DNA of 64,000 bases from Streptomyces panaciradicis (GCF_023516615.1 NZ_JAMGBF010000067.1:1-64000); one strand, 5' to 3'. Counted from the first letter of the stretch, positions 41,426-49,761 are shown. A program made the numbers and translations. The notes: generated from the letters alone by a model not told the origin.

Positions 41426-42199
41426 ATGACCTCAGCCGCCGTACGCGTTCAAGGCCTCTGGAAACGGTTCGGGCAGCAGATCGCGGTCGCCGGGATCGAT
41501 CTCGAGCTGCCCGCCGGCAAGTTCATCGGCCTCGTCGGGCCCAACGGGGCCGGGAAGACCACCACCCTCTCCATGGTGACCGGGCTGCTGCGGCCCGATC
41601 AGGGCACCGTCGAGGTCGTGGGGCACGACGTGTGGCGGGATCCGGTCGCGGTGAAGGCGCGGATCGGGGTGCTGCCGGAGGGACTGCGGCTGTTCGAGCG
41701 GCTGTCGGGCCGCGAACTGCTCGTCTACAGCGGCCGGTTGCGCGGACTGCCCGGCGCCGAGGTCGACAAGCGGGCCACCCAGCTGCTCGACGTGCTGGAC
41801 CTGGCCGGTGCCCAGCACAAGCTCGTCGTCGACTACTCGACCGGCATGCGCAAGAAGATCGGGCTCGCGGCCGCCCTGCTGCACAACCCCGAAGTGCTCT
41901 TCCTGGACGAGCCGTTCGAGGGCGTGGACCCGGTGTCCGCGCAGACCATCCGGGGTGTGCTGGAGCGCTACACCGCCTCCGGCGCCACCGTCGTCTTCTC
42001 CTCCCATGTCATGGAGCTCGTCGAGTCCCTGTGCGACTGGGTCGCCGTGATGGCCGCCGGCCGCATCCGCGCCCAGGGCACCCTCGCCGAGGTCCGCGGT
42101 GAGGCCCCCTCGCTGCAGAAGGCGTTCCTGGAACTCGTCGGCGCGGGCGGCCGCGACACCGGTTCCGATCTCGACTGGCTGGGCGGCGGCGCGCGATGA
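41426..42199 (+). CDS. ABC transporter ATP-binding protein
   Basis: 257 residues. Walker A GPNGAGKTT (residues 38-46), signature YSTGMRKKIGLAAALL, Walker B EVLFLDEPFEGVD, and a switch His in VFSSHVMEL. The SRTGM-like signature and short C-terminus match exporter ATPases of the drug/ABC-2 type. It energises the permease encoded next (ATGA overlap at 42196). Substrate unknown. Confidence 0.9.
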   Translation: MTSAAVRVQGLWKRFGQQIAVAGIDLELPAGKFIGLVGPNGAGKTTTLSMVTGLLRPDQGTVEVVGHDVWRDPVAVKARIGVLPEGLRLFERLSGRELLVYSGRLRGLPGAEVDKRATQLLDVLDLAGAQHKLVVDYSTGMRKKIGLAAALLHNPEVLFLDEPFEGVDPVSAQTIRGVLERYTASGATVVFSSHVMELVESLCDWVAVMAAGRIRAQGTLAEVRGEAPSLQKAFLELVGAGGRDTGSDLDWLGGGAR

Positions 42200-43791
42200 C
42201 GGCCACCGACGTCACCGCCGTCGTCGTACGGCTGAAGCTGTCGCTGCTGCGCAACGGACTGCGGCAGTCGGGCGGCCGGCGGGCCGCCTACGTCGTCTCC
42301 GCGGTCGTCGTCCTCCTCTTCGGGGCGCTGCAGCTGCTGGGCCTGGCCGCGCTGCGCGGACACGCGCACGCCGAGGCGGTGGTCGTCCTGCTGACGGCCG
42401 TCCTGGCGCTGGGCTGGGCGGTCATGCCGCTGTTCTTCCCCGGCGGGGACGAGACCCTGGACCCCACCCGCCTGGTCATGCTGCCGCTGCGCCCGCGGCC
42501 CCTGGTACGGGCCCTGCTGGCGGCCTCCCTCGTCGGCATCGGCCCGCTGTTCACCCTGCTCCTGCTGACCGGCTCGGTGATCACCGTCGCGCGCGGCGGA
42601 GCGGCGTACGCCGTCGGTGTCGTCGCCGTCGTGCTCGCGCTGCTGGTGTGCGTGGCCCTCGCGCGGGCCGTCGCCGCCGCCAACATCCGGCTGCTGACCA
42701 GCCGCAAGGGCCGCGATCTGGCGGTGCTCAGCGGGCTCGTCATCGCGATCGGGGCGCAGCTGGTCAACTTCGGTGCGCAGCGGCTGGGTTCGAGCGGCCT
42801 CAAGCAGCTCGCGCCGGCGGGCGACGTGGTGAAGTGGGTGCCGCCCGCCTCGGCGATCGGCGCGGTGGACTCGGTCAGCTCCGGGTCCTACGGGGTCGCC
42901 GCCCTGCAACTGGCGCTCAGCGCGGCTGCGTTGGCCGCGCTCATCGCCGTGTGGGCGCGGCACCTGACCCGGCTGATGACCTCGCCCGACGGCTCGACCC
43001 TGCAGGTGTCCGCCGAGCCCGCCGCGCGCGGCCGGGCCGGCTCCGGCCTGTCGCGCCTGCTGCCGGCCGGCCGCACCGGCACGGTCATGGAACGCAGCCT
43101 GCGGTATGTGTGGCGCGATCCCAAGACCAAGGCGGCCTGGGTGACGTCGCTGGCCATCGGGCTGATCGTGCCCGTCTTCAACGCCCTGCAGGGCACCGGC
43201 TCCGTCTACTTCGCGTGCTTCGCCGCCGGGATGCTCGGCATCCAGATGTACAACCAGTTCGGGCAGGACACCTCCGCGTTCTGGATGGTCGCGCTGACCA
43301 TTTCCTCGGGCCGGGACGCCTACGTGGAGCTGCGCGGGCGGGCGCTCGCCCTGCTGGTGATCACGCTGCCGTACGCCACTTTCGTCACCGTCGTGACGAC
43401 CGCGATGCTCGGCGACTGGCCCCGGCTGCCCGAGGTCCTCGGCCTGTCCTTCGCGCTGCTCGGCGCGATGCTGGCCACCGGCGCCTGGACGTCCGCCCGG
43501 TTCCCGTACTCCATCCCGCAGGAGGGCTACAAGAACGTGGCCCCCGGCCAGACCGGCCTCGCCTGGATCTCGATCTTCGGCGGCATGGTCTCGGCGGCCC
43601 TGCTGTCCGCGCCGGTCATCGCCGCCGCGATCTGGGCGAACGTGGCGCAGGGCGGCGACTCCTGGGGCTGGCTGCTGCTGCCGTTCGGGGCCGCGTACGG
43701 CGCGGCGATCACCTGGGCGGGCCTGCGTCTGGCGGCCCCACGCACGGCGGCCCGGCTCCCGGAGATCCTGACCGCGGTGAGCAAGGGGTGA
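42196..43791 (+). CDS. ABC transporter permease
   Basis: 531 residues with about twelve hydrophobic segments in two groups (for example AYVVSAVVVLLFGALQLLGL, AYAVGVVAVVLALLVCVAL, VTLPYATFVTVVTTAMLG-like and AWISIFGGMVSAALLSAPVI), separated by a charged cytoplasmic loop (about 260-300). No solute-binding domain is present. It belongs to the ABC-2-like transporter permeases paired with one ATPase. The start overlaps the ATPase stop. The 3' end is 22 nt from the convergent hydrolase gene, with a small AGGGCG/CGCCCT repeat at 43798-43814. Confidence 0.87.
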   Translation: MTATDVTAVVVRLKLSLLRNGLRQSGGRRAAYVVSAVVVLLFGALQLLGLAALRGHAHAEAVVVLLTAVLALGWAVMPLFFPGGDETLDPTRLVMLPLRPRPLVRALLAASLVGIGPLFTLLLLTGSVITVARGGAAYAVGVVAVVLALLVCVALARAVAAANIRLLTSRKGRDLAVLSGLVIAIGAQLVNFGAQRLGSSGLKQLAPAGDVVKWVPPASAIGAVDSVSSGSYGVAALQLALSAAALAALIAVWARHLTRLMTSPDGSTLQVSAEPAARGRAGSGLSRLLPAGRTGTVMERSLRYVWRDPKTKAAWVTSLAIGLIVPVFNALQGTGSVYFACFAAGMLGIQMYNQFGQDTSAFWMVALTISSGRDAYVELRGRALALLVITLPYATFVTVVTTAMLGDWPRLPEVLGLSFALLGAMLATGAWTSARFPYSIPQEGYKNVAPGQTGLAWISIFGGMVSAALLSAPVIAAAIWANVAQGGDSWGWLLLPFGAAYGAAITWAGLRLAAPRTAARLPEILTAVSKG

Positions 43792-43813
43792 GGGTCCAGG
43801 GCGACACGCGCCC

Positions 43814-44734
43814 TCAGGGGCTGGTGAGCACGGCGTCCAGGAACGGCTCGATCGCCGCCCGCCAGCCCTCCGGCTGGTCGTAGTGCACGAGGTGGCCGGC
43901 GTCGGCGACCTCCGCGTACTCCCCGGCGGGCAGCACCCGGACCATCTCCTGGGCCTCGGCCCGCCCCAGCTCGCCGTCGAGCCCCCGCACCACCAGCGCC
44001 GGGCACCGCACCTGCGCCAGCTCCTCCCAGTGCGCGTCGTAGACCCAGGTCTCCCGGGACTCGAGCATCTGGTCGGGGTCGAAGACGGGCTTCCAGCCGT
44101 CCGGGCCCTCGTGCATCACCTCGGCGTAGAACTCCCCGCGCGCGGGGTTGGGCCGCTCGACCCACGGGTCGTCCTCGCCGAACCACTTGCGCACGTCGGC
44201 CAGGGTGGCGAAGGGGACGGGCCAGGCCCGGAACCAGTCGGCCCACTCGCGCTGGGAGGCGGCGCCGAGGGCGGAGGCCCGCATGTCGCAGATGATCACG
44301 CCCCGCACCAGGTCGGGGCGCTTGGCGGCGAGCTGCCAGGCGGTCAGGGCGCCCATGGCGTGGCCGATGAGGACGGCCGGGGCGAGGCCGAGCTGTTCGA
44401 GGGCGGCCTCCGCGTCCTCGACGTACGCCTCCCGGGTGAAGGCGGCCCGTGGGGGCTTGTCGCTCTGGCCGTGGCCGCGCTGGTCGAGCGCGACGGCGCG
44501 GTGCCGCTCGGAGAGCCAGCGGGCGGTGGAGGCCCAGTGCGAGGCGCGGCCCATCAGGCCGTGCAGTAACAGGACCCCGGGCCCGTGCTCCTGCTGCGCC
44601 TGCGGGGCGGCCCGGTCCGGCGGGCCGGGCTGTTCCGGTACGAGGGTCGCGGGGTCCGCCTTGGGAGGGTCCCCGAACTCCCATGCCGCGAGGCGTACGC
44701 CGCCCGCCCCCGTCACGTCGATGCGTCGCGCCAT
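43814..44734 (-). CDS. Alpha/beta hydrolase-fold protein lacking the serine nucleophile
   Basis: 306 residues. Clear fold elements: LLLHGLMGRASHW (oxyanion region), LDQRGHGQSDKP, the elbow GHAMGALTAWQLA (residues 124-136), VRGLDGEL (acid), and DAGHLVHYDQPEGW (His). The elbow normally reads G-x-S-x-G, but here residue 126 is Ala, so classical esterase chemistry is impossible. It may be a non-hydrolytic binding protein or use another mechanism, or be inactive. A Pro/Gln-rich insert lies at about 25-50. ATG at 44734 follows a GGGGGGT ribosome site. Confidence 0.85.
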   Translation of the reverse strand: MARRIDVTGAGGVRLAAWEFGDPPKADPATLVPEQPGPPDRAAPQAQQEHGPGVLLLHGLMGRASHWASTARWLSERHRAVALDQRGHGQSDKPPRAAFTREAYVEDAEAALEQLGLAPAVLIGHAMGALTAWQLAAKRPDLVRGVIICDMRASALGAASQREWADWFRAWPVPFATLADVRKWFGEDDPWVERPNPARGEFYAEVMHEGPDGWKPVFDPDQMLESRETWVYDAHWEELAQVRCPALVVRGLDGELGRAEAQEMVRVLPAGEYAEVADAGHLVHYDQPEGWRAAIEPFLDAVLTSP

Positions 44735-44926
44735 GGTTCTGGCACCCCCCTAGCTCCGCTCGGACCGCTCGCTCCCGCTCGAGCCGGCCGGTCCTGTGAA
44801 CCGTGTCCTGCCGTGCCGTGCAGCTGTCTGTACTGGTGCTTGTTCCGGTGCGTGTCCCGGTGCTGCCTTCCGCGGTGCACTCACTGCTGAAGCGCGGATT
44901 CCGCCCGCCCTGTCACTCGCAGACTA

Positions 44927-44942
44927 TCGAATGGGTATTCGA
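44927..44942. promoter_or_regulatory. LexA (SOS) box-like palindrome
   Basis: TCGAAT-GGGT-ATTCGA, perfect 6-bp arms with a 4-nt spacer. The actinobacterial SOS box is TCGAAC-N4-GTTCGA, so one base per half differs. It is 193 nt upstream of the hydrolase ATG. Confidence 0.35.
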
Positions 44943-45108
44943 AAATGCCTCGTCTGCCGACAACACCCCTCGTTCGAGTGACCGCACTCAGGGAATGATC
45001 GCCGCAGCCGAGGGGAGATTTTCAGCGGGAGGCGGACCGCTCGGGGAAACCGGTCCGAGGGGAATGACCCTGAGAGCTCGGGGCTCCGGGTCAGCACAGG
45101 GGAGGACA

Positions 45109-45136
45109 GGCCCCGGCGCCGCGAGGCGCCGGGGCC
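45109..45136 (-). terminator. Strong hairpin terminator of dmdR1
   Basis: GGCCCCGGCGCC (45109-45120), loop GCGA, GGCGCCGGGGCC (45125-45136): a 12-bp perfect G+C stem 171 nt past the dmdR1 stop. Confidence 0.75.
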
Positions 45137-45306
45137 CTCCACACGTCTCCGGCACATCCTCCGCCCCCTCCGGTCATATGCCTCACGGGCAAGCCTCGCA
45201 CGCGACCCGTCGAAGCGCTGCGATGCGACGCACTGAATCTCGGATTCCACGGACCGTCAAGACGCCCCCGACGCCTTCCCGCCCCCGCGGCCCGCCGTCC
45301 CGTCGC

Positions 45307-45999
45307 TCAGCGCTTGGCGACGAAGACGTGGGACGCCACGTCCGCCTCCAGCTCGGCCGCCTCTCCCCCGCTGCCGACCAGCACCCCGCCCGCCGACTCC
45401 GTCACGCTCACCACCGAACCGGGCTGCACCCCCGCCCGCCGCAGCGTGTACATCAGCTGCGCGTCCGTCTGGATGGGCTCGCCGATACGGCGCACCACCA
45501 CCGTCTTGCCGTCGGCACCCGGGTCCAGGTCCGCCAGCGACACCATGCCCTCGTCCAGGAACGGGTCCGCGCCGTCCTTCTCGCCCAGCTCCTCCAGACC
45601 CGGGATCGGGTTGCCGTACGGCGACTCGGTCGGGTGCCGCAGCAGCTCCAGCACGCGCCGCTCCACCGCCTCGCTCATCACGTGCTCCCAGCGGCACGCC
45701 TCCGCGTGCACCTGCTCCCACTCCAGGCCGATAACGTCGACGAGCAGACACTCGGCGAGCCGGTGCTTGCGCATCACGCGCGTGGCGAGCCGCCGGCCCT
45801 CGTCCGTCAGCTCCAGATGCCGGTCGGCGGCCACGGCGACCAGTCCGTCCCGCTCCATCCGCGCCACCGTCTGGCTCACGGTCGGGCCGCTCTGGTCCAG
45901 CCGCTCGGCGATCCGGGCACGCATGGGGACCACACCTTCCTCCTCCAGCTCGAGGATGGTGCGGAGATACATCTCCGTGGTGTCGATCAGTCCGGACAT
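45307..45999 (-). CDS. dmdR1: DtxR-family iron-dependent repressor DmdR1
   Basis: 230 residues, the length of S. coelicolor DmdR1. N-terminal winged HTH (RARIAERLDQSGPTVSQTVARMERDGL), a dimerisation/metal domain with TEMYLRTI (Met at the primary site), HRLAECLLVDVIGLEWEQVHAEACRWEHVMS (Cys, Glu, His ligands), and a C-terminal SH3-like domain (about 150-230). Fe2+-loaded protein represses siderophore and iron-uptake genes at iron boxes. No iron box was seen in this window. ATG at 45999. In S. coelicolor an antiparallel gene, adm, overlaps it. Confidence 0.88.
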   Translation of the reverse strand: MSGLIDTTEMYLRTILELEEEGVVPMRARIAERLDQSGPTVSQTVARMERDGLVAVAADRHLELTDEGRRLATRVMRKHRLAECLLVDVIGLEWEQVHAEACRWEHVMSEAVERRVLELLRHPTESPYGNPIPGLEELGEKDGADPFLDEGMVSLADLDPGADGKTVVVRRIGEPIQTDAQLMYTLRRAGVQPGSVVSVTESAGGVLVGSGGEAAELEADVASHVFVAKR

Positions 46000-46015
46000 A
46001 CGTGCCCCTCGATGA
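45314..46015 (+). CDS. Adm-like frame antiparallel to dmdR1
   Basis: A 233-codon open frame on the opposite strand covers the whole dmdR1 gene, Ser/Thr/Arg-rich throughout. In S. coelicolor the antiparallel gene adm over dmdR1 has been reported to encode proteins affecting siderophore and antibiotic production. The position and length here agree with that, but long opposite-strand frames arise easily in G+C-rich coding DNA, so this is a candidate only. Confidence 0.3.
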   Translation: MATKTWDATSASSSAASPPLPTSTPPADSVTLTTEPGCTPARRSVYISCASVWMGSPIRRTTTVLPSAPGSRSASDTMPSSRNGSAPSFSPSSSRPGIGLPYGDSVGCRSSSSTRRSTASLITCSQRHASACTCSHSRPITSTSRHSASRCLRITRVASRRPSSVSSRCRSAATATSPSRSIRATVWLTVGPLWSSRSAIRARMGTTPSSSSSRMVRRYISVVSISPDIRAPR

Positions 46016-46260
46016 GATCTGCCGGAAGCACGAACGGCATCCCGGCGCGTGCGCTGGCCCTGGACTCAATTCTGACGCATGGCACCGACAACCGTGCCGC
46101 ACCGTGGAAACCACCGGGTTACGGGCGGGTACGGGACGACGACCGGTCCCGCCGCACCCTCCCGTCGCGGGGTCGTACGGCCGTATTGACACGGCACTGG
46201 TCCAGACCGCACCGTGATCCGCGACACGGACTCCGCACGGTGCGCCCCGAAAGGACCCGC

Positions 46261-47016
46261 ATGAGCGACGGCAGCCTGGCCGACCAGTTCCTCGACGCCG
46301 CGATCGACCTCCTCCGGCGCGTACGCGACGAGCAGACGGAGTCCATCACGGCGGCCGGCACCCTGCTCGCCGACACCGTCGCCGCCGGCGGCCGCCTCTT
46401 CGCCTTCGGCGCGGGCCACTCCTCGCTGCCCGCCCAGGACGTCGTCTACCGTGCCGGCGGCCTCGCCCTGATGAACCTCCTCGTCGTCCCCGGCGTCGTG
46501 GGAGTCGACGTCATGCCGGCCACGCTCGGCTCCGCCCTGGAGCGCGTCGACGGCCTCGCGAGCGCGGTCCTGGACACCTCCCCGCTGCGCGCGGGCGACG
46601 CCCTGGTGATCATCTCCCTCTCCGGCCGCAACGCCCTGCCCGTCGAGATGGCCATGAACGCCCGCGCCCTCGGCGTGAAGGTCATCGGCGTCACGTCGGT
46701 GGCCTACGCGACCGAGACCCGCTCCCGCCACTCCTCCGGCACCTACCTGAAGGACCACTGCGACATCGTCCTCGACTCCATGATCGCCATCGGCGACGCG
46801 ACCCTCGCCCTGGACACCGTCCCCGCCCCCTTCGCCCCCGCCTCGACCGTCGTCACCAGCGCGATCATGCAGGCGGTGATGGCCACGGCGGCCGGCTCCC
46901 TGGCGGACCGCGGCATCGAACCACCGCTGCTCCGGTCGGGGAACGTGGACGGCGGCCACGAGTGGAACGGACGGGTCATGAAGGAGTACGGGGACCGGAT
47001 CTTCTACCGGCAGTAG
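46261..47016 (+). CDS. SIS-domain protein (sugar phosphate isomerase-like)
   Basis: 251 residues. The SIS domain is recognised by GGRLFAFGAGHSSLPAQDVVYRAGG, ALVIISLSGRNALPVEMAM and KVIGVTS. It resembles the family of predicted phosphosugar-binding proteins, also with SGNVDGGHEWN near the end. It probably isomerises or senses an amino-sugar phosphate. GAAAGGA precedes the ATG. A TTGACA at 46186-46191 with CACCGT 18 nt later is a plausible promoter. Divergent from dmdR1. Confidence 0.87.
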   Translation: MSDGSLADQFLDAAIDLLRRVRDEQTESITAAGTLLADTVAAGGRLFAFGAGHSSLPAQDVVYRAGGLALMNLLVVPGVVGVDVMPATLGSALERVDGLASAVLDTSPLRAGDALVIISLSGRNALPVEMAMNARALGVKVIGVTSVAYATETRSRHSSGTYLKDHCDIVLDSMIAIGDATLALDTVPAPFAPASTVVTSAIMQAVMATAAGSLADRGIEPPLLRSGNVDGGHEWNGRVMKEYGDRIFYRQ

Positions 47017-47052
47017 GGCGCCGGAGTCGGCCGGGGGCCGGGGGCCGCCCGG

Positions 47053-48459
47053 CTACTCCCGGTCCACGACCCCCGCCAGATCGAGCACGGTCGCGATCCG
47101 CACCGCGACGTCCTCCGCGTACACGGCGTCGCTCCGCTCGAACGAACTCCGGCCGGCCCCGCGCAGAAACGTCACGACCCCCAGCGTCCGCCCCCGGCTG
47201 CGCAACACCGCGCACAGCGCGTGCACCGCGTCCGCCGGCCACTGCCGCCCCACGGCCCACTCCCGCGCCTTCTCCGCCGGCACCGACCCCGCACTGGCCC
47301 GCACCGACCCCGCCCGCTCCACGCACTGCAACGCCGGATGCCCCTGCCCGTAGCGCACCGGCAGCCCCGCCGCGCCCGTCAGCAGACTCGGCCCCGGAGC
47401 GCCGGACGGCGTCGCGGCGACCCGCACCAGCCGCACCGGCCCCTCCGCCTCCGCGTCGGCCACCGGGCCACCCGCCACCCGGTCGATCAGCGCGTGATCG
47501 GCGAACCCGGCCAGCGCGAAGTCCAGATGGATCGTCGCCGCCTCCCGCGGGTCCTCGCACTCCGCCGCCGCGCGGGCCGCGCGGTGCAGCTGGTTCGCCC
47601 GGAACCGCAGCAGCGACGCCTCCTGCTCGCCCTGCTTGCCCTCGGTGACGTCGACGAACAGCCAGCCGACCCCGAGCGGCACCGGCTCCTCGGCCAGCGG
47701 CGAGGCCAATCGCACGAACCCGCACCGCCAGCACCGCCGCTGCTCGCCCTCCGGCGCGCGCACGCTCACCCAGATCTCGGCCGGCGCGGGCGGCGCGCCC
47801 TCCGCCAGCACATGGGTGAGCGCGCTCTCCAGCTCCTCCACACCCTGCGCGAGCAACTCGCCCAGCGGCCGCCCGAGCGCGGACGTACGGCCGATGCCCA
47901 GCGACCGCGCGGCGTGCGCGTTCACCACCGCGGGCCGCAGATCGGCGTCCACCAGCACGACACCCCAGCTCGCGTCCTCGAACAGCGCCTCGCTCAGCGC
48001 GATGGACCGCTCCAGGTCGATCTGGGTGTGCACCTCGCTGAAGGCGCAGTACACCCCCGCGGGCTTGCCGTCCGGGCCCCGTACGGCCGCCGACTGCGTG
48101 CGTACGAGCACCCGTCCGCCGTCCTTGGTCAGCAGCGCGAACTCGTGCACCTGCCGTCCCGGGGCCTCCATGGCGGACATCAGCCGCCCCTCGACCTCCT
48201 CGGCGTCGGCCTCCCGCACGGCCCATCCGGCGAATCCGTGCCGTCCCACCGCCTCCGCCGCGGTCCAGCCGAGGATCCGCTCCGCCTCGCGGTTCCAGTG
48301 CGTGACGACACCGCCCGCGTCGAAGGCGCACAGGGCCGCGTCCATCCCGTCGAGCAGCGCCGCCAGCAGGTCCGAGCCGTCGGGACCCACGGGACCGTCC
48401 CGCTCGGGCTCATCGGGCCCCAGCTCGTCGGTGGTCCCACTATGCCGGGAAGCACTCAC
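47053..48459 (-). CDS. PAS-PAS-GAF sensor-like protein without an output domain
   Basis: 468 residues. Two PAS domains (about 30-150 with CAFDAGGVVTHWNREAERILGW, and about 155-280 with GVVLVDADLRPAVVNAHAARSLG), then a GAF-like C-terminal half (about 290-465). No histidine kinase, phosphatase, cyclase or DNA-binding domain follows. In Streptomyces such PAS-GAF halves usually sit in front of SpoIIE phosphatases. WRCGFVRL has Cys in the second PAS, perhaps heme or redox binding. GTG at 48459. Convergent with the SIS gene. Confidence 0.83.
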   Translation of the reverse strand: MSASRHSGTTDELGPDEPERDGPVGPDGSDLLAALLDGMDAALCAFDAGGVVTHWNREAERILGWTAAEAVGRHGFAGWAVREADAEEVEGRLMSAMEAPGRQVHEFALLTKDGGRVLVRTQSAAVRGPDGKPAGVYCAFSEVHTQIDLERSIALSEALFEDASWGVVLVDADLRPAVVNAHAARSLGIGRTSALGRPLGELLAQGVEELESALTHVLAEGAPPAPAEIWVSVRAPEGEQRRCWRCGFVRLASPLAEEPVPLGVGWLFVDVTEGKQGEQEASLLRFRANQLHRAARAAAECEDPREAATIHLDFALAGFADHALIDRVAGGPVADAEAEGPVRLVRVAATPSGAPGPSLLTGAAGLPVRYGQGHPALQCVERAGSVRASAGSVPAEKAREWAVGRQWPADAVHALCAVLRSRGRTLGVVTFLRGAGRSSFERSDAVYAEDVAVRIATVLDLAGVVDRE

Positions 48460-48622
48460 CTGGACCCCCTGCCAAGCCGCGTCCGCACGTACGGAACGCC
48501 GGTTCGCTCACTCGCAATCATCTAACTGGAACGTGACGCAGCACACACCGAGTTCCCACAAGATTGAGGGAATCGTTGCAAGCCGCCTCTGTCTCCAGCA
48601 TCCGCCCACCGACGGCCGAAGA

Positions 48623-49444
48623 TCAATCCATTGCGAGGCGCAGATCGATCCACAGGTCGCTCCCGCCGTCGAGCACGTACCGCTCGGTCTCCACGAACCC
48701 CCGCTTCCCGGCGAACCGCAGCCCGTCCTCGTTCACCGCCAGCACACACGTCTCCACGGCCCGCGCGCCCAGCACGCGCGCGTGGGCGAGCCCCCGCTCG
48801 TACAGGGCCGTACCGAACCCCCGCCCCCGGTACCCGGGCAGCACCCGGGCGATCACCGTCGCCGCCGCGTCCTCGCCCTGCGGCGGCCGCACGGTGGAAC
48901 ACCCGACGAGCACGTCCCCCAGGTACGCGTTCTCCATCCGGTACCGCGCGAGCCGCTCCCGCGCGTCGTCCAGCGACATCGCGGCGGGCGGCACGATCAC
49001 GTTGTGCACGTGCCGCCACTCCTCCAGCATGTCCACCCCGTGCACGGCCTCGATCCGCAGCCGCGGCCGCCGCGCGTACACCTCGATCTCGATCCGCATC
49101 CGGGGATCGGCCAGCCCGCACACCATCATCGTCGCCGCCGGCCGCACCTGGCCGAACGCCCGCCGCAGCACCGGCCAGCAGGGCTCGAAGTCCTCCCGCT
49201 CGGGCAGCAGGTACCGCACCCGCACGACGTCCTCGAACCCGCACCCCGCCTCTGCGAGCGCGTCCCCGATGTTCCGCAGACACTGCTCGGCCTGCTCCAC
49301 GACATCGTCGGAGATCGTCATGGCCGAGTAGTCGAACCCCGTGGTCCCCGACACATGCACCCACTCCCCGTCGACCACGGCCCGGGCATACCCGATCCGC
49401 TCCTCGAAGGAGGACCCACTGAGAATCGCACGCCGGTTCGTCAT
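48623..49444 (-). CDS. RidA-like protein fused to a GNAT acetyltransferase
   Basis: 273 residues. The N-terminal half (about 1-125) is a RidA/chorismate mutase-like fold: VSGTTGFDYSAM, QAEQCLRNIGDALAEAGCGFEDVVRVRYLL and EIEVYAR. The C-terminal half (about 130-273) is GNAT, with AAATVIARVLPGYRGRGFGTALYERGLAHARVLGAR and CVLAVNEDGLRFAGKRGFVE. RidA proteins detoxify enamine intermediates; the acetyltransferase may trap amine products. ATG at 49444 gives the RidA start. No ribosome site is obvious. Confidence 0.85.
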   Translation of the reverse strand: MTNRRAILSGSSFEERIGYARAVVDGEWVHVSGTTGFDYSAMTISDDVVEQAEQCLRNIGDALAEAGCGFEDVVRVRYLLPEREDFEPCWPVLRRAFGQVRPAATMMVCGLADPRMRIEIEVYARRPRLRIEAVHGVDMLEEWRHVHNVIVPPAAMSLDDARERLARYRMENAYLGDVLVGCSTVRPPQGEDAAATVIARVLPGYRGRGFGTALYERGLAHARVLGARAVETCVLAVNEDGLRFAGKRGFVETERYVLDGGSDLWIDLRLAMD

Positions 49445-49571
49445 GGGCGGAACGCTACCGAGCGGCATCCGTCGACGGCTGTCGAAATTTCGGCTCTCGG
49501 AAAAAGAGGTTGATCCCCGGGCCGGGCCGTTCTTAATGTGTGGGCACACGAGAAGGGAGGTGGTTCGGCGA

Positions 49572-49610
49572 ATGTATGAATACCGGACGCGTGAGGTGGC
49601 TGCGGGCTAG
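49572..49610 (+). CDS. Tiny ORF behind a very strong ribosome binding site
   Basis: MYEYRTREVAAG, 12 residues, preceded by AAGGGAGGTGG (49553-49563). A second frame, ATG 49576 to TGA 49653, encodes 25 residues (starting MNTGRVRWLRASG) and overlaps it. A short palindrome GTGTG-GG-CACAC (49538-49549) lies just upstream. Which frame, if any, is used cannot be decided. No downstream gene on this strand until 51140. Confidence 0.3.
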   Translation: MYEYRTREVAAG

Positions 49611-49690
49611 TGGCCCTGCACCACATCTAGTGCGGTGCCGGACCAGCGCGTGAGAGAAGCGTGCAGCCGGCCCAATCCCAAGCAGTCACC

Positions 49691-49761
49691 CGACCCGCGA
49701 GCTCGCCGGTACGTCCGGCCGGCTCCTCCGCCGAGGCGGAGGGACCAGAGCTCGCGGGTCG
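49691..49761 (-). terminator. Large structured hairpin after the citrate synthase gene
   Basis: CGACCCGCGAGCTC (49691-49704) pairs with GAGCTCGCGGGTCG (49748-49761) over 14 bp. The loop contains a second stem CCTCCGCC/GGCGGAGG. 15 nt beyond the leftward citrate synthase stop at 49777. Confidence 0.75.

Larger units (their letters stand above)
44735..45306. other. Long non-coding region between the hydrolase and dmdR1 genes
   Basis: 572 nt. It holds the dmdR1 terminator (45109-45136), a CGGACCG/CGGTCCG inverted repeat (45033-45057) and a LexA-box-like palindrome (44927-44942). No convincing protein-coding gene is seen here, although a long frame passes through on the plus strand. Confidence 0.55.

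Noticed and set aside
46186..46215. TTGACA-18-CACCGT promoter for the SIS gene
   Set aside because: The -10 match is weak, so it is mentioned with the gene but not listed as a site.
44803..47016. A 737-codon gene ending with the SIS domain
   Set aside because: The first 486 codons are low-complexity and antisense to dmdR1; the SIS protein starts at 46261 with its own ribosome site.
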